A DNA stretch of 64,000 nt from Pseudomonas argentinensis. Lineage in GTDB: Bacteria; Pseudomonadota; Gammaproteobacteria; Pseudomonadales; Pseudomonadaceae. The notes beneath the pieces were generated by a model. It was not told the DNA's origin and made no database searches. It saw only the letters and a list, made by a program, of their open reading frames with translations. The DNA lies in the NCBI RefSeq assembly GCF_001839655.2, contig NZ_CP056087.1, positions 186,001 to 250,000 of the forward strand, in the 5' to 3' direction. Shown here one piece after another: positions 30,461 through 39,854 of this stretch; the stretch's first letter is position 1, and each line of letters begins with the position of its first letter. A program made the translations under genes and the position numbers.

Positions 30461-30489
30461 CAAAAGCCCGGAACCAGTCCGGGCTTTTG
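30461..30489. terminator. Bidirectional terminator between aguA and oprE
   Basis: CAAAAGCCCGGA and TCCGGGCTTTTG arms with a five-base loop, serving the convergent aguA and oprE genes. Confidence 0.88.
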
Positions 30490-30531
30490 CATTTGAACGG
30501 GCCGCCGCGTGGCGCGGCCCATCAAGACAGC

Positions 30532-31884
30532 TTAGAGCAAAGGGATGCTATAGCTGACGATCAGGCGGTTCTGGTCTACGTCACCGGTCGAGGTTTCGCT
30601 GCGCAGCGAGGCATTACGCCAGGCGAAGCCCAGGCCCTTGGCAGCGCCTTGCTGTACCACGTAGCTGAGGGTCAGGTCACGTTCCCACTCTTTGAGGTCG
30701 CTACCAGCCGACTTAATATTGTCGCCTTTCATGTACAGCACGTTGGCGGTCAGGCCCGGTACGCCGATCTTGCCGAAGTCGTAGCCGTACTGGGTGATCC
30801 AGGTACGCTCGCCGGCGCGACCGAAGTTGGTGATCTGACGGTCGGTGATCAGGTAGGTGGTTGCACCACCCTGGCCTGGGATCGAGCCCTGGTTCAGCTG
30901 GATGAAGTTGCTGTCACCGGAAACCTGCTGGTAACCGGCGCTCAGCGCGTGGCCTTCCAGGCTGTAGGTGAAGAACGCACTCCAGGTACGGTTATCGACT
31001 TCGCCGGTACCAATGGCATTGCCAGCGGCATTACGGCCGTAATAACCCGAGCCGACATAACCGTCCGCACGACCAGCGGCACTGCCGTTCTTGCCGTCGG
31101 AACTGGTATCGAAATAGCGCAGGTCGGATTTCAGCGAGCCAGCACCCAGCGCCAGGGTATGGGTCAAGCCCAGGAAGTGCTGCTTGTAGAAGTCATCCAG
31201 GTTGCCGTAGTAGTACTGAACCAGCAGATCCTTGTTGATCTTGTAGTCAGCGCCGCCGTAGTAGAACTTGTTGCTGTCGGCACCCGCACCGGCGCCAGCG
31301 ATAGCCAGCGAGTCGGCGTTACTGGAAGTACGGCCCTTGGCGTGCTCCAGCTGACCGGCAATCAGGGTCAGGTTGTCGATCTCGTTGGAGGTGATCTGCG
31401 CGCCTTCGAAGGTCTGCGGGATCAGACGACCATCGTTGAAGGTCACCACCGGCAGTTTCGGCTGCAGGGTGCCAACATGGGCAACGGTCTTGGAGAAACG
31501 GATCTTGCCGGTCAGGCCCAGGCTGCTGAACTCGTCACGAGCGCTGCCATCGCTTTCCAGCGGGAACAAGGCGCTTGGGGTGCGGGACTGACCAGCTTTG
31601 CCGGCACGACCACCACCATCCAGACGTACGCCCAGCAGGCCGATAGCGTCAACCCCTACGCCTACTGTGCCTTCAGTGAAACCCGACTGCAGATTCAGTT
31701 GGAACGCCTGGCCCCACTCTTTGCTGCTGGGCGAATCGGTATCGCGAATATCGTTATTGAAATAGAAGTTACGCAGATCCAGCTTGGCCGTGCTGTCTTC
31801 GATAAAGGCGGCGTTGGCAACGTTGCCCAGGGTCAGACCCAGAGTGCCGGCGGCTACGGCCAGCGCCAGGGAAGCTTTTTTCAT
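30532..31884 (-). CDS. oprE: OprD-family outer-membrane porin (OprE-like)
   Basis: 450 residues with a signal peptide (MKKASLALAVAAGTLGLT...NVANA-AF). OprD family marks: AFIEDSTAKLDLRNFYFNNDIRD at the N-terminus, SKTVAHVGTLQPKLPVV, and a terminal beta-strand ending in hydrophobic residues (LIVSYSIPLL). PAO1 has oprE in the same position after aguA. These 18-strand porins take up small substrates such as amino acids or polyamines; the substrate is unknown here. Confidence 0.88.
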   Translation of the reverse strand: MKKASLALAVAAGTLGLTLGNVANAAFIEDSTAKLDLRNFYFNNDIRDTDSPSSKEWGQAFQLNLQSGFTEGTVGVGVDAIGLLGVRLDGGGRAGKAGQSRTPSALFPLESDGSARDEFSSLGLTGKIRFSKTVAHVGTLQPKLPVVTFNDGRLIPQTFEGAQITSNEIDNLTLIAGQLEHAKGRTSSNADSLAIAGAGAGADSNKFYYGGADYKINKDLLVQYYYGNLDDFYKQHFLGLTHTLALGAGSLKSDLRYFDTSSDGKNGSAAGRADGYVGSGYYGRNAAGNAIGTGEVDNRTWSAFFTYSLEGHALSAGYQQVSGDSNFIQLNQGSIPGQGGATTYLITDRQITNFGRAGERTWITQYGYDFGKIGVPGLTANVLYMKGDNIKSAGSDLKEWERDLTLSYVVQQGAAKGLGFAWRNASLRSETSTGDVDQNRLIVSYSIPLL

Positions 31885-32305
31885 CGTGATCTCTCCAGTG
31901 TTCTGTTCTTTTATTGGTGGTGCACATCGGTCTGGAAGGTGCCGCGTACTAGGCGTGCAGCCAGCCGAATTCGGGTAGCGCCGTGAGGTAGCAGGCAGCC
32001 GGAAGGCGCCACAGCTATTGGCACGGCAATACGAAATTCAAGGGTAAGGATGAAACAGGTTGGTCTGGCTGCTGCAGCGACAGGCAAAGGGCATCGTCAG
32101 ATTCTCGGCTTATTATTGTCGGCCTTTGAAGGCCGTTGCTGTGAATTTAGCACAGCAGATTGCATGCCATGGACGACCAAAGTCGCATTACAGCCTACAT
32201 TTCAATATGTTACTGGCAAAATGACAGGAAGTGACGGTCGCTCATCGATAAAAATGAGCGAGTATCCGCTGAAAAGCGAAGGGAATAAGGCGAATTTCCG
32301 CCAAA
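31885..32305. other. 421-bp gap upstream of the porin gene
   Basis: Relatively AT-rich; holds the oprE promoter region and the end region of the GGDEF gene. An open frame at 32050-32316 (plus) has no family resemblance and was not accepted. No clear operator seen. Confidence 0.5.
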
Positions 32306-33271
32306 TCAGCTGGTGACGATCTGATTCTTGCCCTGGCGCTTGGCCTGATACATGGCCGCATCGGCGCGTGCATAGAGCACATCGAGCCCAGGATCGCCGC
32401 TGCGCAGGGACGTCAGGCCCTGGCTGACGGTGATACCGAAGGTCTTGCCTTCATGGCTGAACGACAGGCGCTGAATTTCCCGCTGCAGGCGCTGGGCAAT
32501 CTGCGAGGCCAGTTCCGGCTCACAACCCGGGAACAGCGCCGCGAACTCCTCACCCCCAATCCGCCCGAACAGATCACCACGGCGCAGCACCGAGCTGGCG
32601 CAATTGGCCAGTTGCTGCAGCACCTGGTCGCCCACCTGATGGCCGAAGGTGTCATTGATGTGCTTGAAGTCGTCCAGGTCCAGGAGCAGAAAAGCCAGCG
32701 GCTGCCCATGGGTACGCGCCAGCTCGAACTCACTTTGGGCGCATTCGAAGAAGTGCCGCCGGTTGCTGCTCTGCGTCAGCACGTCGGTGGTCGCCAGGCG
32801 ATGCAGCTCGCCTTCGAGCTGCTTCTTCTCGGTAATGTCCTCGGCGATACCAAAGATGATCGGCGAGGCGTGGGTCTCGCTCTGCCGGCCGATAAAGCAC
32901 TTGTCGCTGAGCCAGCGGATTTCGCCATCGGCGCGGATGATCCGATACTCACGGGCCTCCACGGCGCCGGTCTCCAGCACCTTGGCCATGCTCTCGGCAG
33001 CGTACTCCAGATCATCCGGATAGATACTGTTGCGCCATTCGCCGTAGTCGGCCAGTAGCAAACCGGCCGAGCGGCCGAAAACCAGCTCGTAGGCCGGGCT
33101 GACGTAGATGATCTGCTGGGTCTCCCAGTCGAACGCCCAGAGTACGGCGTTCACACTGCCCAGCAGCGTACTGAACAGTTGCTCACGCTCGCGCAGCCGA
33201 GTGCCCTCGGCACGGCTGTGCAGCAAAGCCAGGGTCAGCTCCTCCAGGTCGATAGCAGCGAGTTCATCCAT
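32306..33271 (-). CDS. PAS-GGDEF diguanylate cyclase
   Basis: 321 residues: N-terminal PAS domain with PAC-like segment (about 25-140), then a GGDEF domain whose active site is GGEEF (RIGGEEFAALFP) and whose product-inhibition I-site RRGD lies five residues before it. It should make cyclic-di-GMP from GTP and is soluble (no membrane segment). PAO1 has a similar gene next to oprE. The sensed signal is unknown. Confidence 0.9.
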   Translation of the reverse strand: MDELAAIDLEELTLALLHSRAEGTRLREREQLFSTLLGSVNAVLWAFDWETQQIIYVSPAYELVFGRSAGLLLADYGEWRNSIYPDDLEYAAESMAKVLETGAVEAREYRIIRADGEIRWLSDKCFIGRQSETHASPIIFGIAEDITEKKQLEGELHRLATTDVLTQSSNRRHFFECAQSEFELARTHGQPLAFLLLDLDDFKHINDTFGHQVGDQVLQQLANCASSVLRRGDLFGRIGGEEFAALFPGCEPELASQIAQRLQREIQRLSFSHEGKTFGITVSQGLTSLRSGDPGLDVLYARADAAMYQAKRQGKNQIVTS

Positions 33272-33325
33272 ATACCGATCCAGAACATTGGCCTTTTGAT
33301 TGCGGTGAAGGTCGCCAATGGGAAT

Positions 33326-33352
33326 CGAAAAAGCCCGCCGAATGGCGGGCTT
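33326..33352 (-). terminator. Terminator after desA
   Basis: AAGCCCGCC-ATTC-GGCGGGCTT on the minus strand, followed by TTTTTCG. Confidence 0.85.
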
Positions 33353-33429
33353 CTACAGGGCGACCGGGTCACAGCTATGACCATGGCCGCAGTGGGCGGT
33401 TCACCGCCCACTCAGCTTTGTGCGCTACG

Positions 33430-34614
33430 TCACGCGGCCGCGGGTCGCAGGGAATAGGTCTTCAGCTGCTCGGCGAAGTCACGCAGGGATTGAATGCCAC
33501 TGGCCTCGGCATCCTGCACCCAATGCTTGATGGCCTCGAGCATGTCATGGCCGTTGGCACTGGTTCGCGCCCAGATCAATTGCAGGGCCAGACGCTTCTC
33601 GTAGATCACCTTGAGCGCCTGGCTGTGCGCCAGCATGGCATCGATATGCACCTGCTGCTTGTCGTGCAGCAGGCTCGGCTCACGGGAGAGCAGCCGCTTG
33701 GCGCGGCGGAACTGGTGACGAACCGACTCGTCGGCCTTGGCGAGCTCCTGCTTGACCAGCGGCCCGATCACCAGCTTGCGGTACTGGGCCATGATCTGGA
33801 AACGGTTGTTGAGGATGGCCATGGCGGTGTCCATGTCCAGAATCCCTTTGCCTGGTACCCGGTGGGCGATCGGCGCGACACGCTGAACCTTGGCGAGCCC
33901 CAGGAAGCTGAACAGTTTTATCCACGCCCAGCCCATGTCGAACTCCCAGGGCTTGACCGACAGCTTGGCGGAATTGGGGTAGGTGTGATGGTTGTTGTGC
34001 AGCTCCTCACCGCCAACGATGATGCCCCAGGGCACCAGATTGGTAGCCGCGTCGCGGCACTCGAAGTTGCGATAGCCGACGGCATGGCCCAGTCCGTTGA
34101 TGACCCCGGCCGCCCAGAAGGGAATCCAGATCATCTGCACGGCCCATACGGTCAGCCCGAGTGCGCCGAACAGCAGCACATCGATGATCAGCATCAGCGA
34201 CACACCGCCAATCGGGAAGCGCGAATAAACGTTACGCTCGATCCAGTCATCCGGGCAGTTCTTGCCATAGATGCGCAGGGTGTCCTCGTTCTTCGCCTCT
34301 TCGGCATACAATTCGGCGCCTTTGCGCATCACCGTGCCGAGCCCTTTGACCACCGGGCTGTGGGGGTCGTCGGCGGTCTCGCATTTGGCGTGGTGCTTGC
34401 GGTGGATGGCCGTCCACTCGCGGGTGTTCATGCCTGTGGTCATCCACAGCCAGAAACGGAAGAAGTGCTTGAGTGCAGGGTTCAGCTCCAGGGAGCGATG
34501 GGCCGAGTAACGGTGCAGATAGACCGTGACGGCCACGATGGTGACATGGGTCAGCAGCAGGGTGACGATGATGAGCTGCCAGACCGGCAAGTCGAGAAAA
34601 CCGTTGTACCACAT
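33430..34614 (-). CDS. desA: Fatty acid desaturase DesA-like
   Basis: 394 residues from MWYNGFLDLPVW; in-frame codons upstream to 34698 are not conserved. It is a membrane di-iron desaturase with the three histidine boxes HRYSAH, HRKHH and HNNHH, and hydrophobic membrane spans. The closest family is the phospholipid delta-9 desaturase DesA of P. aeruginosa, which unsaturates acyl chains aerobically in the membrane. The C-terminal ~120 residues form a helical cytoplasmic extension. Single-gene unit with its own terminator. Confidence 0.9.
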   Translation of the reverse strand: MWYNGFLDLPVWQLIIVTLLLTHVTIVAVTVYLHRYSAHRSLELNPALKHFFRFWLWMTTGMNTREWTAIHRKHHAKCETADDPHSPVVKGLGTVMRKGAELYAEEAKNEDTLRIYGKNCPDDWIERNVYSRFPIGGVSLMLIIDVLLFGALGLTVWAVQMIWIPFWAAGVINGLGHAVGYRNFECRDAATNLVPWGIIVGGEELHNNHHTYPNSAKLSVKPWEFDMGWAWIKLFSFLGLAKVQRVAPIAHRVPGKGILDMDTAMAILNNRFQIMAQYRKLVIGPLVKQELAKADESVRHQFRRAKRLLSREPSLLHDKQQVHIDAMLAHSQALKVIYEKRLALQLIWARTSANGHDMLEAIKHWVQDAEASGIQSLRDFAEQLKTYSLRPAAA

Positions 34615-34776
34615 GGGCAGGGGTACCTCTTGCAGAGAGAAAGCGATGCGGACAAGGTGCCGCGCTTCCATTATCAACATCAACTGCCGGAAAACCACTT
34701 GGTCTTTTGGCTAAGGATGTTACAAGAATGGCCCAGCAATGAACTTTTCCAGCGACAGGGAAGCCGTTATCTGACC

Positions 34777-35695
34777 ATGAGCACTCGCCAAGGCGCATCG
34801 TGCCTGACTTTGCGCTACCTGATAGACGCCGGCCGGTTGATCGTGTTCAGCGACCTGCTGCTGGCCCCCTCGACCTGACGGCCCGACAGACGGAGCAGGC
34901 CCAGGTCTGGAAGGGCCTGATATTCGTGCTGCTGACCAGCAACCTGCCGTATCTGATCAGCCGCCGCCTGGGCCACCAGGCGCGGATCGGCACGGCGCGG
35001 CGCGCCAGCGAGGAACGCCTCAGCCTGGCCTTGTCGGCCACCGAGGACGGTCTCCGGGACCTGCGCCGTTAGAGTCTGTATTACTCGCCTGGACGGCGAA
35101 ATCTATCCGCAGTGTCAGTGCATCCGCGGCGACCACGGCCTGCTCAGCCGCTACGTGGCCGTGTTTTCCGACATCAGCGTGCTCGAGCATTCCCAGCAGG
35201 AACTCGACTACCGCGCCCACCACGATCTGCTGAGCACCCTGCCCAACCGCCTGCTGCTCAGCGAGCGCGTCGAACATACCCTGCCGCGCGCCCAGCGTGA
35301 CGACGATCGCGGCGCCGTGCAGGTCGTGGATCTCGATCACTTCAAGCACATCAACGAAAGCCTCGGCCACAACGTCGGCGAACTGTTGCCAAGGCCACCA
35401 GCGAGCGGCTCGCCAGCAGGCTCGGCCCCGGCAGTACCCTGGCGCGTCTGAAGCGCCTGCCGGTACACAAGCTCAAGCTCGACCAGAGCTTCGTCGCGGG
35501 CCTGCCCGGGGACCAGGACGGCCTGGCGATCACCCGCGCGGTCAACGCCCTGGCTCACCGCACGGGGATGGAGGTGCTTGCAGAGGGCGTGGAGCGCGCC
35601 AAGCAGCGGGAGCGTCTGCGTCAGCTGGGCTGCGACTACGTTCAGGGCTACCTTATCGGTCGCCCGGTTCCCGCAAGGACCGGCTGCTGGCGTGA
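34777..35695 (+). pseudogene. Decayed GGDEF-EAL (cyclic-di-GMP) protein gene
   Basis: Fragments in three frames: MSTRQGASCLTLRYL...FSDLLLAP (to 34878), then LDLTARQTEQAQVWKGL... (to the stop near 35072), then ITRLDGEIYPQ...AVFSDISVLEHSQQ...DLDHFKHINESLGHN (to about 35390), and finally the EAL C-terminus VHKLKLDQSFV...MEVLAEGVER...LGCDYVQGYLIGRP. The GGEEF and EAL cores are deleted between the third and fourth pieces. PAO1 has an intact sensory-box GGDEF-EAL gene next to desA. Recent decay: codon similarity is still high. Confidence 0.88.
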
Positions 35696-35719
35696 CCCGC
35701 GTCGCGCCGGCGGCGCACC

Positions 35720-36397
35720 TCAGAACAACGCCTTGCGCGCTTCGCTGGTGAGCACTTCGTCGGGGCGCTGGCCGATGGCTTCGGCAACCTGATAGGCCCG
35801 CTGCACCGCAGGCCGCTTGCCCATGCGCGCCAGCCAGGCAGCCATGTTGGGGAAGTCTTCGAGGCGCTGGCGCTGCAGCTCCCAGCCCTTGGCCCAGGGA
35901 TAGATGGCCATGTCGGCGATCGAATAGTCACCGGCCACGTACTCGCGCCCCTCGAGCTGACGATCCAGTACGCCATACAGGCGCGCCGTCTCTTTCACGT
36001 AGCGGTCGATGGCATAGGGAATCTGCTCCGGCGCGAAGCGCACGAAGTGATGGTTCTGCCCGGCCATTGGCCCCAGCCCGCCCATCTGCCAGTGCAGCCA
36101 TTGCTGAACCTGCACGCGCAGACGCGGCTGCAGCGGCATGAAGCGGCCGATCTTGTCGGCCAGGTACTCGAGAATAGCCCCGGACTCGAACACCGAGATC
36201 GGCTCGCCGCCGTCGCTGGGATTGTTGTCGACGATGGCCGGGATCCGGTTGTTTGGCGAGATCTTCAGGAATGCCGGCTCGAACTGCTGGCCCTCACCGA
36301 TATTGACGGGGTGCACGTGGTAGTCCAGCCCGCTCTCTTCGAGGAAGATGCTGATCTTGTGGCCATTGGGGGTCGTCCAGTAATGGAGGTCGATCAT
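35720..36397 (-). CDS. Glutathione S-transferase family protein (YfcG/YghU-like)
   Basis: 225 residues from ATG 36397 (AGGAGC seven bases upstream); a longer frame is not conserved. Thioredoxin-like N-terminal domain (MIDLHYWTTPNGHKISIFLEE, PNNRIPAI) and helical C-terminal domain (VQQWLHWQMGGLGPMAGQNHHF). The TTPNG motif and Asn/Thr in place of the classic tyrosine fit the Nu-class, which show glutathione-dependent disulfide reductase activity. Substrate unknown. Confidence 0.88.
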   Translation of the reverse strand: MIDLHYWTTPNGHKISIFLEESGLDYHVHPVNIGEGQQFEPAFLKISPNNRIPAIVDNNPSDGGEPISVFESGAILEYLADKIGRFMPLQPRLRVQVQQWLHWQMGGLGPMAGQNHHFVRFAPEQIPYAIDRYVKETARLYGVLDRQLEGREYVAGDYSIADMAIYPWAKGWELQRQRLEDFPNMAAWLARMGKRPAVQRAYQVAEAIGQRPDEVLTSEARKALF

Positions 36398-36633
36398 GGG
36401 GCGCTCCTGTCGAATGGTGGCGGCCGCCTGCCGGCACCGATGGGCAATGGGTAAATCTTGGAGCCGGGCGCCGCGCGCAGAGTTCAGGCGCGGTGACCCA
36501 CCGGGCGGGCTCGACGTCAGCATGCGCAATGCGCAACGAAAGCGCCTCTCGCACTGAACGATGCGGGCAAGGCACAATCGAAACGCCGCGTTGAGCAGCG
36601 CGTCAGTCATTTTCCCTAAAGGTCGCGATCCGG

Positions 36634-38823
36634 ATGCCGTCCCCCTCTTTGCGCCACTCGCTGCGTCGCCTCTGGGCACTGGACAAGTTCAGCTACAGCC
36701 TGCGGGTGTTCATTGCCCTGGGTGGCAGCCTGGCGCTGTGCTGGCATCAGGGCTGGATGCACAGCCTGATCCCGCTGTTTCTCGGGGTGATCGCCAGTGC
36801 CCTGGCAGAAACCGACGACAGCTGGCAGGGCCGCCTTACCGCGCTGCTGGTGACCCTGGGGTGCTTCAGTGCCGCAGCCTATACGGTCGAATTCCTGTTC
36901 CCCTATCCCTGGCTGTTCGTCAGCGCCCTGGCGCTGTCGGCCTTTGCCCTGACCATGCTCGGCGCCCTGGGCGAGCGCTTCGCCACGCTCGGTTCGGCCA
37001 CCCTGATTCTGGCGGTGTACAGCATGATCGGCGTGGAGCAGCGCGGCGGCATCGCCGGGCTATGGCTGGAGCCCTTGCTGCTGGTGGCGGGCGCCGCCTG
37101 GTACGGTGCGCTCTCGGTGCTCTGGCATGCCTTGTTCGCCCACCAGCCGGTGCAGCAGAGCCTGGCCCGGCTGTTTCGTGAGCTGGGGCTGTACCTCAAG
37201 CTCAAGGCCGCGCTGTTCGAGCCGCTGCGCCAGTTGGACGTGGAGGCACGGCGCCTGGACCTGGCCAAGCAGAATGGTCGGGTGGTGGCGGCGCTCAACG
37301 CCACCAAGGAAATCATCCTGCACCGGGTCGGCAACGGGCGGCCCGGCCCGAAGGTCAGCCGCTACCTGAAGCTGTATTTTCTCGCCCAGGACATCCACGA
37401 GCGCGCCAGTTCCTCGCACTACCCTTACAACGCCCTGGCCGAAGCCTTTTTCCACAGCGACGTGATGTTCCGCTGCCAGCGCCTGCTGCGCCTGCACGGC
37501 AAGGCCTGCCATGCCCTGGCCCAGGCCATCGAGCTGCGCCAGCCGTTCGAGTACGGCGAGCACTACAGCCAGGCCCAGGCCGACCTGCAGGCATCCCTGG
37601 AACACCTGCGCATCCAGAGCAACCCGGCCTGGAAACACCTGCTGCGCTCACTCGGCGCCCTGGCCGGCAACCTCGGCACTCTCGACCGCCTGCTTGGCAG
37701 CGCCAGCAACCCCGACGCCCTGGCCGAAGAGCAGGACAGCTCGCTACTCGATCGCGAACCGCAGTCGCTGCGCGATGTATGGGAGCGCATCCGCCTGCAG
37801 CTCACCCCGACCTCGCTGCTGTTTCGCCATGCCCTGCGCCTGTCCATCGCCCTGGCTGCCGGTTATGGCGTGCTGCACTGGATTCACCCGACCCAGGGCT
37901 ACTGGATCCTGCTCACCACCCTGTTCGTCTGCCAGCCCAACTACGGCGCCACGCGCATGAAGCTGGTGCAGCGCATCATCGGCACCGTACTCGGCCTGCT
38001 ACTGGGCTGGGCACTGATCGACCTGTTCCCGGCGCAACTGATCCAGGCCTTCTTTGCGGTCGCCGCCGGCGTGGTGTTCTTCGCCACCCGCTCCAGCCGC
38101 TACACCGTGGCCACGGCGGCGATCACCTTGCTGGTGCTGTTCTGCTTCAACCAGGTGGGCGATGGCTACGGGCTGATCCTGCCGCGCCTGTTCGATACCC
38201 TGCTCGGCAGCTTGATCGCCGGCCTGGCGGTGTTCCTGATCCTGCCGGACTGGCAGGGGCGCCGGCTCAATCGTGTGGTGGCCAATACCCTGAGCTGCAA
38301 CAGCACCTACCTGCGGCAGATCATGCGCCAGTACGCCGAAGGCAAGCGCGACGACCTGGCCTATCGCCTGGCCCGGCGCAATGCCCACAACGCCGACGCC
38401 GCCCTGTCGACCACCCTGGGCAACATGCTGATGGAGCCCGGGCACTTTCGTAAGGAGGCGGATATCGGCTTTCGTTTCCTGGTGCTCTCCCACACCCTGC
38501 TCAGCTACCTGTCCGGCCTGGGCGCACACCGGGGCGAAGCCCTGCTGGCCGACGAGCAGAACGAGCTGCCGGCCAGCGCCCTGCGCCTGGCCGACAGCCT
38601 CGACGAGATCGCCCGCGGCCTCAGCGAACAGACCCCAGTGGCCATCCAGAGCGACCATGAAGAGCACCTCGCCAGTTGCCTGGAGCAGATGCCCGATGAC
38701 CTGGACGATGTCCAGCGCCTGGTGCAAACCCAGCTGTCGCTGATCGCCCGGCAGCTCGGCCCGTTGCGCACCCTGGCGGCGCACTTGCTCAAGAACCGCG
38801 AAAAGCCGGCGCACGAGGCCTGA
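36634..38823 (+). CDS. yccS: YccS/YhfK-family inner-membrane protein (FUSC-type)
   Basis: 729 residues. Two blocks of membrane segments (about 20-150 and 400-530) are each followed by a cytoplasmic helical domain, the layout of YccS and of aromatic-acid efflux relatives (FUSC). The second block contains the conserved GYWILLTTLFVCQPNYGATR. Function in Pseudomonas unknown; efflux of small aromatics is a guess by family. It is followed 6 bases later by the GreA-like gene. Confidence 0.88.
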   Translation: MPSPSLRHSLRRLWALDKFSYSLRVFIALGGSLALCWHQGWMHSLIPLFLGVIASALAETDDSWQGRLTALLVTLGCFSAAAYTVEFLFPYPWLFVSALALSAFALTMLGALGERFATLGSATLILAVYSMIGVEQRGGIAGLWLEPLLLVAGAAWYGALSVLWHALFAHQPVQQSLARLFRELGLYLKLKAALFEPLRQLDVEARRLDLAKQNGRVVAALNATKEIILHRVGNGRPGPKVSRYLKLYFLAQDIHERASSSHYPYNALAEAFFHSDVMFRCQRLLRLHGKACHALAQAIELRQPFEYGEHYSQAQADLQASLEHLRIQSNPAWKHLLRSLGALAGNLGTLDRLLGSASNPDALAEEQDSSLLDREPQSLRDVWERIRLQLTPTSLLFRHALRLSIALAAGYGVLHWIHPTQGYWILLTTLFVCQPNYGATRMKLVQRIIGTVLGLLLGWALIDLFPAQLIQAFFAVAAGVVFFATRSSRYTVATAAITLLVLFCFNQVGDGYGLILPRLFDTLLGSLIAGLAVFLILPDWQGRRLNRVVANTLSCNSTYLRQIMRQYAEGKRDDLAYRLARRNAHNADAALSTTLGNMLMEPGHFRKEADIGFRFLVLSHTLLSYLSGLGAHRGEALLADEQNELPASALRLADSLDEIARGLSEQTPVAIQSDHEEHLASCLEQMPDDLDDVQRLVQTQLSLIARQLGPLRTLAAHLLKNREKPAHEA

Positions 38824-38828
38824 CCACC

Positions 38829-39311
38829 ATGGACAAGCACGCCATCGTGCAGCAGGTCATCGAGCACCTGGGTCTCGAACTGCAGGCCGCCGAACAGGCG
38901 GCGCGAGCGGCCCATGAGACGGCCACCCATGAAGAGAACATCGCCGAGAACAAGTACGACACCCTTGGGCTGGAGGCCGCCTACCTGGCCGCAGGACAGG
39001 CTCGCCGGGTGGAGGAGATCGGCCTGCGCCTGCGCGTCTGGCGGCAGCTGCAGGTGCGCCCCTATCGGGATGATCAGGGCATTCGGCTGACCAGCCTGGT
39101 GCTGCTGGCCGACGAAGGTGACCAGCAGCGGTGGCTGTTTCTTGGCCCCGAAGGCGCGGCGATCAAGGTGCAGGTCGAGCAGTGCACGGTCCTGGTGTTG
39201 AGCCCCGATGCACCGCTCGGCCAGCGCCTGCTCGGGCGGCACATCGGTGACGAGGTCGAGCTGACCGTCGCCGGCCGCGCACAGCGCCACGAGATCATCG
39301 AAGCCTATTGA
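38829..39311 (+). CDS. GreA/GreB-family elongation factor-like protein
   Basis: 160 residues. N-terminal part is a short coiled coil (about 10-65: VIEHLGLELQAAEQAARAAH...) and the C-terminal part a GreA/B FKBP-like domain (about 75-158). It is shorter in the coiled coil than GreA and lacks an obvious acidic tip motif, so it may bind RNA polymerase without cleaving RNA, as Rnk does. Overlaps the convergent metalloprotease gene by 17 bases. Confidence 0.8.
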   Translation: MDKHAIVQQVIEHLGLELQAAEQAARAAHETATHEENIAENKYDTLGLEAAYLAAGQARRVEEIGLRLRVWRQLQVRPYRDDQGIRLTSLVLLADEGDQQRWLFLGPEGAAIKVQVEQCTVLVLSPDAPLGQRLLGRHIGDEVELTVAGRAQRHEIIEAY

Positions 39312-39807
39312 TCCCAGCGGCCTGCAGGTCGCGCCAGGTCAGGTACAGGCGCAGGTCGAATTCCAGTTGCTGATAGTCCGGCAGCATGTACTCGCAGAGC
39401 TTGTAGAACGCCTTGTTGTGATCACTTTCCTTCAGATGCGCCAGCTCGTGCACCACGATCATCTGCAGGAACTGCGGCGCCGCCTCGCGAAACAGCGAGG
39501 CGACACGAATTTCCTTCTTGGCCTTGAGCTTGCCGCCCTGCACCCGGGAGATGCTGGTGTGCAGGCCGAGGGCGCGGTGGGTCAGGTCGAGGCGATTGTC
39601 GAACAGTACCTTGTCGACGGCTGGCGCATTCTTCAGGTGTTCCTGCTTGAGCGCCATGACATAGGCATACAGCGCCTTGTCGCTCTGGATCCCATGACGG
39701 CCGTCATAGCGCTGCGCCAGGTAATCACCCAGGCGCTCGCCGGCGATCATCTGGCGCACCTGATCCTGGAGCGAGGCGGGGTAACCCTGAAGGTATTTGA
39801 GCGGCGT
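39295..39807 (-). CDS. YgjP-like zinc metallopeptidase
   Basis: 170 residues from MTPLKYLQGYPAS; a longer frame is not conserved. Zinc site HELAHLKESDHNKAF (HExxH type with third His). The N-terminal helical part and KKEIRVASLF match the M48-like YgjP/DUF45 (SprT-like) group. Function unknown; related proteins are SUMO-type peptidases in eukaryotes. It ends tail-to-tail with the GreA-like gene. Confidence 0.85.
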   Translation of the reverse strand, partial: TPLKYLQGYPASLQDQVRQMIAGERLGDYLAQRYDGRHGIQSDKALYAYVMALKQEHLKNAPAVDKVLFDNRLDLTHRALGLHTSISRVQGGKLKAKKEIRVASLFREAAPQFLQMIVVHELAHLKESDHNKAFYKLCEYMLPDYQQLEFDLRLYLTWRDLQAAGINRLR

Positions 39808-39854
39808 CATGGCGTTACGGCGGATATGGCTGGCGGCCAATTATGCCCCTCGCG

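Noticed and set aside
32050-32316. Possible 88-codon gene upstream of the porin gene
   Set aside because: No family match and no conserved look; probably leader DNA.
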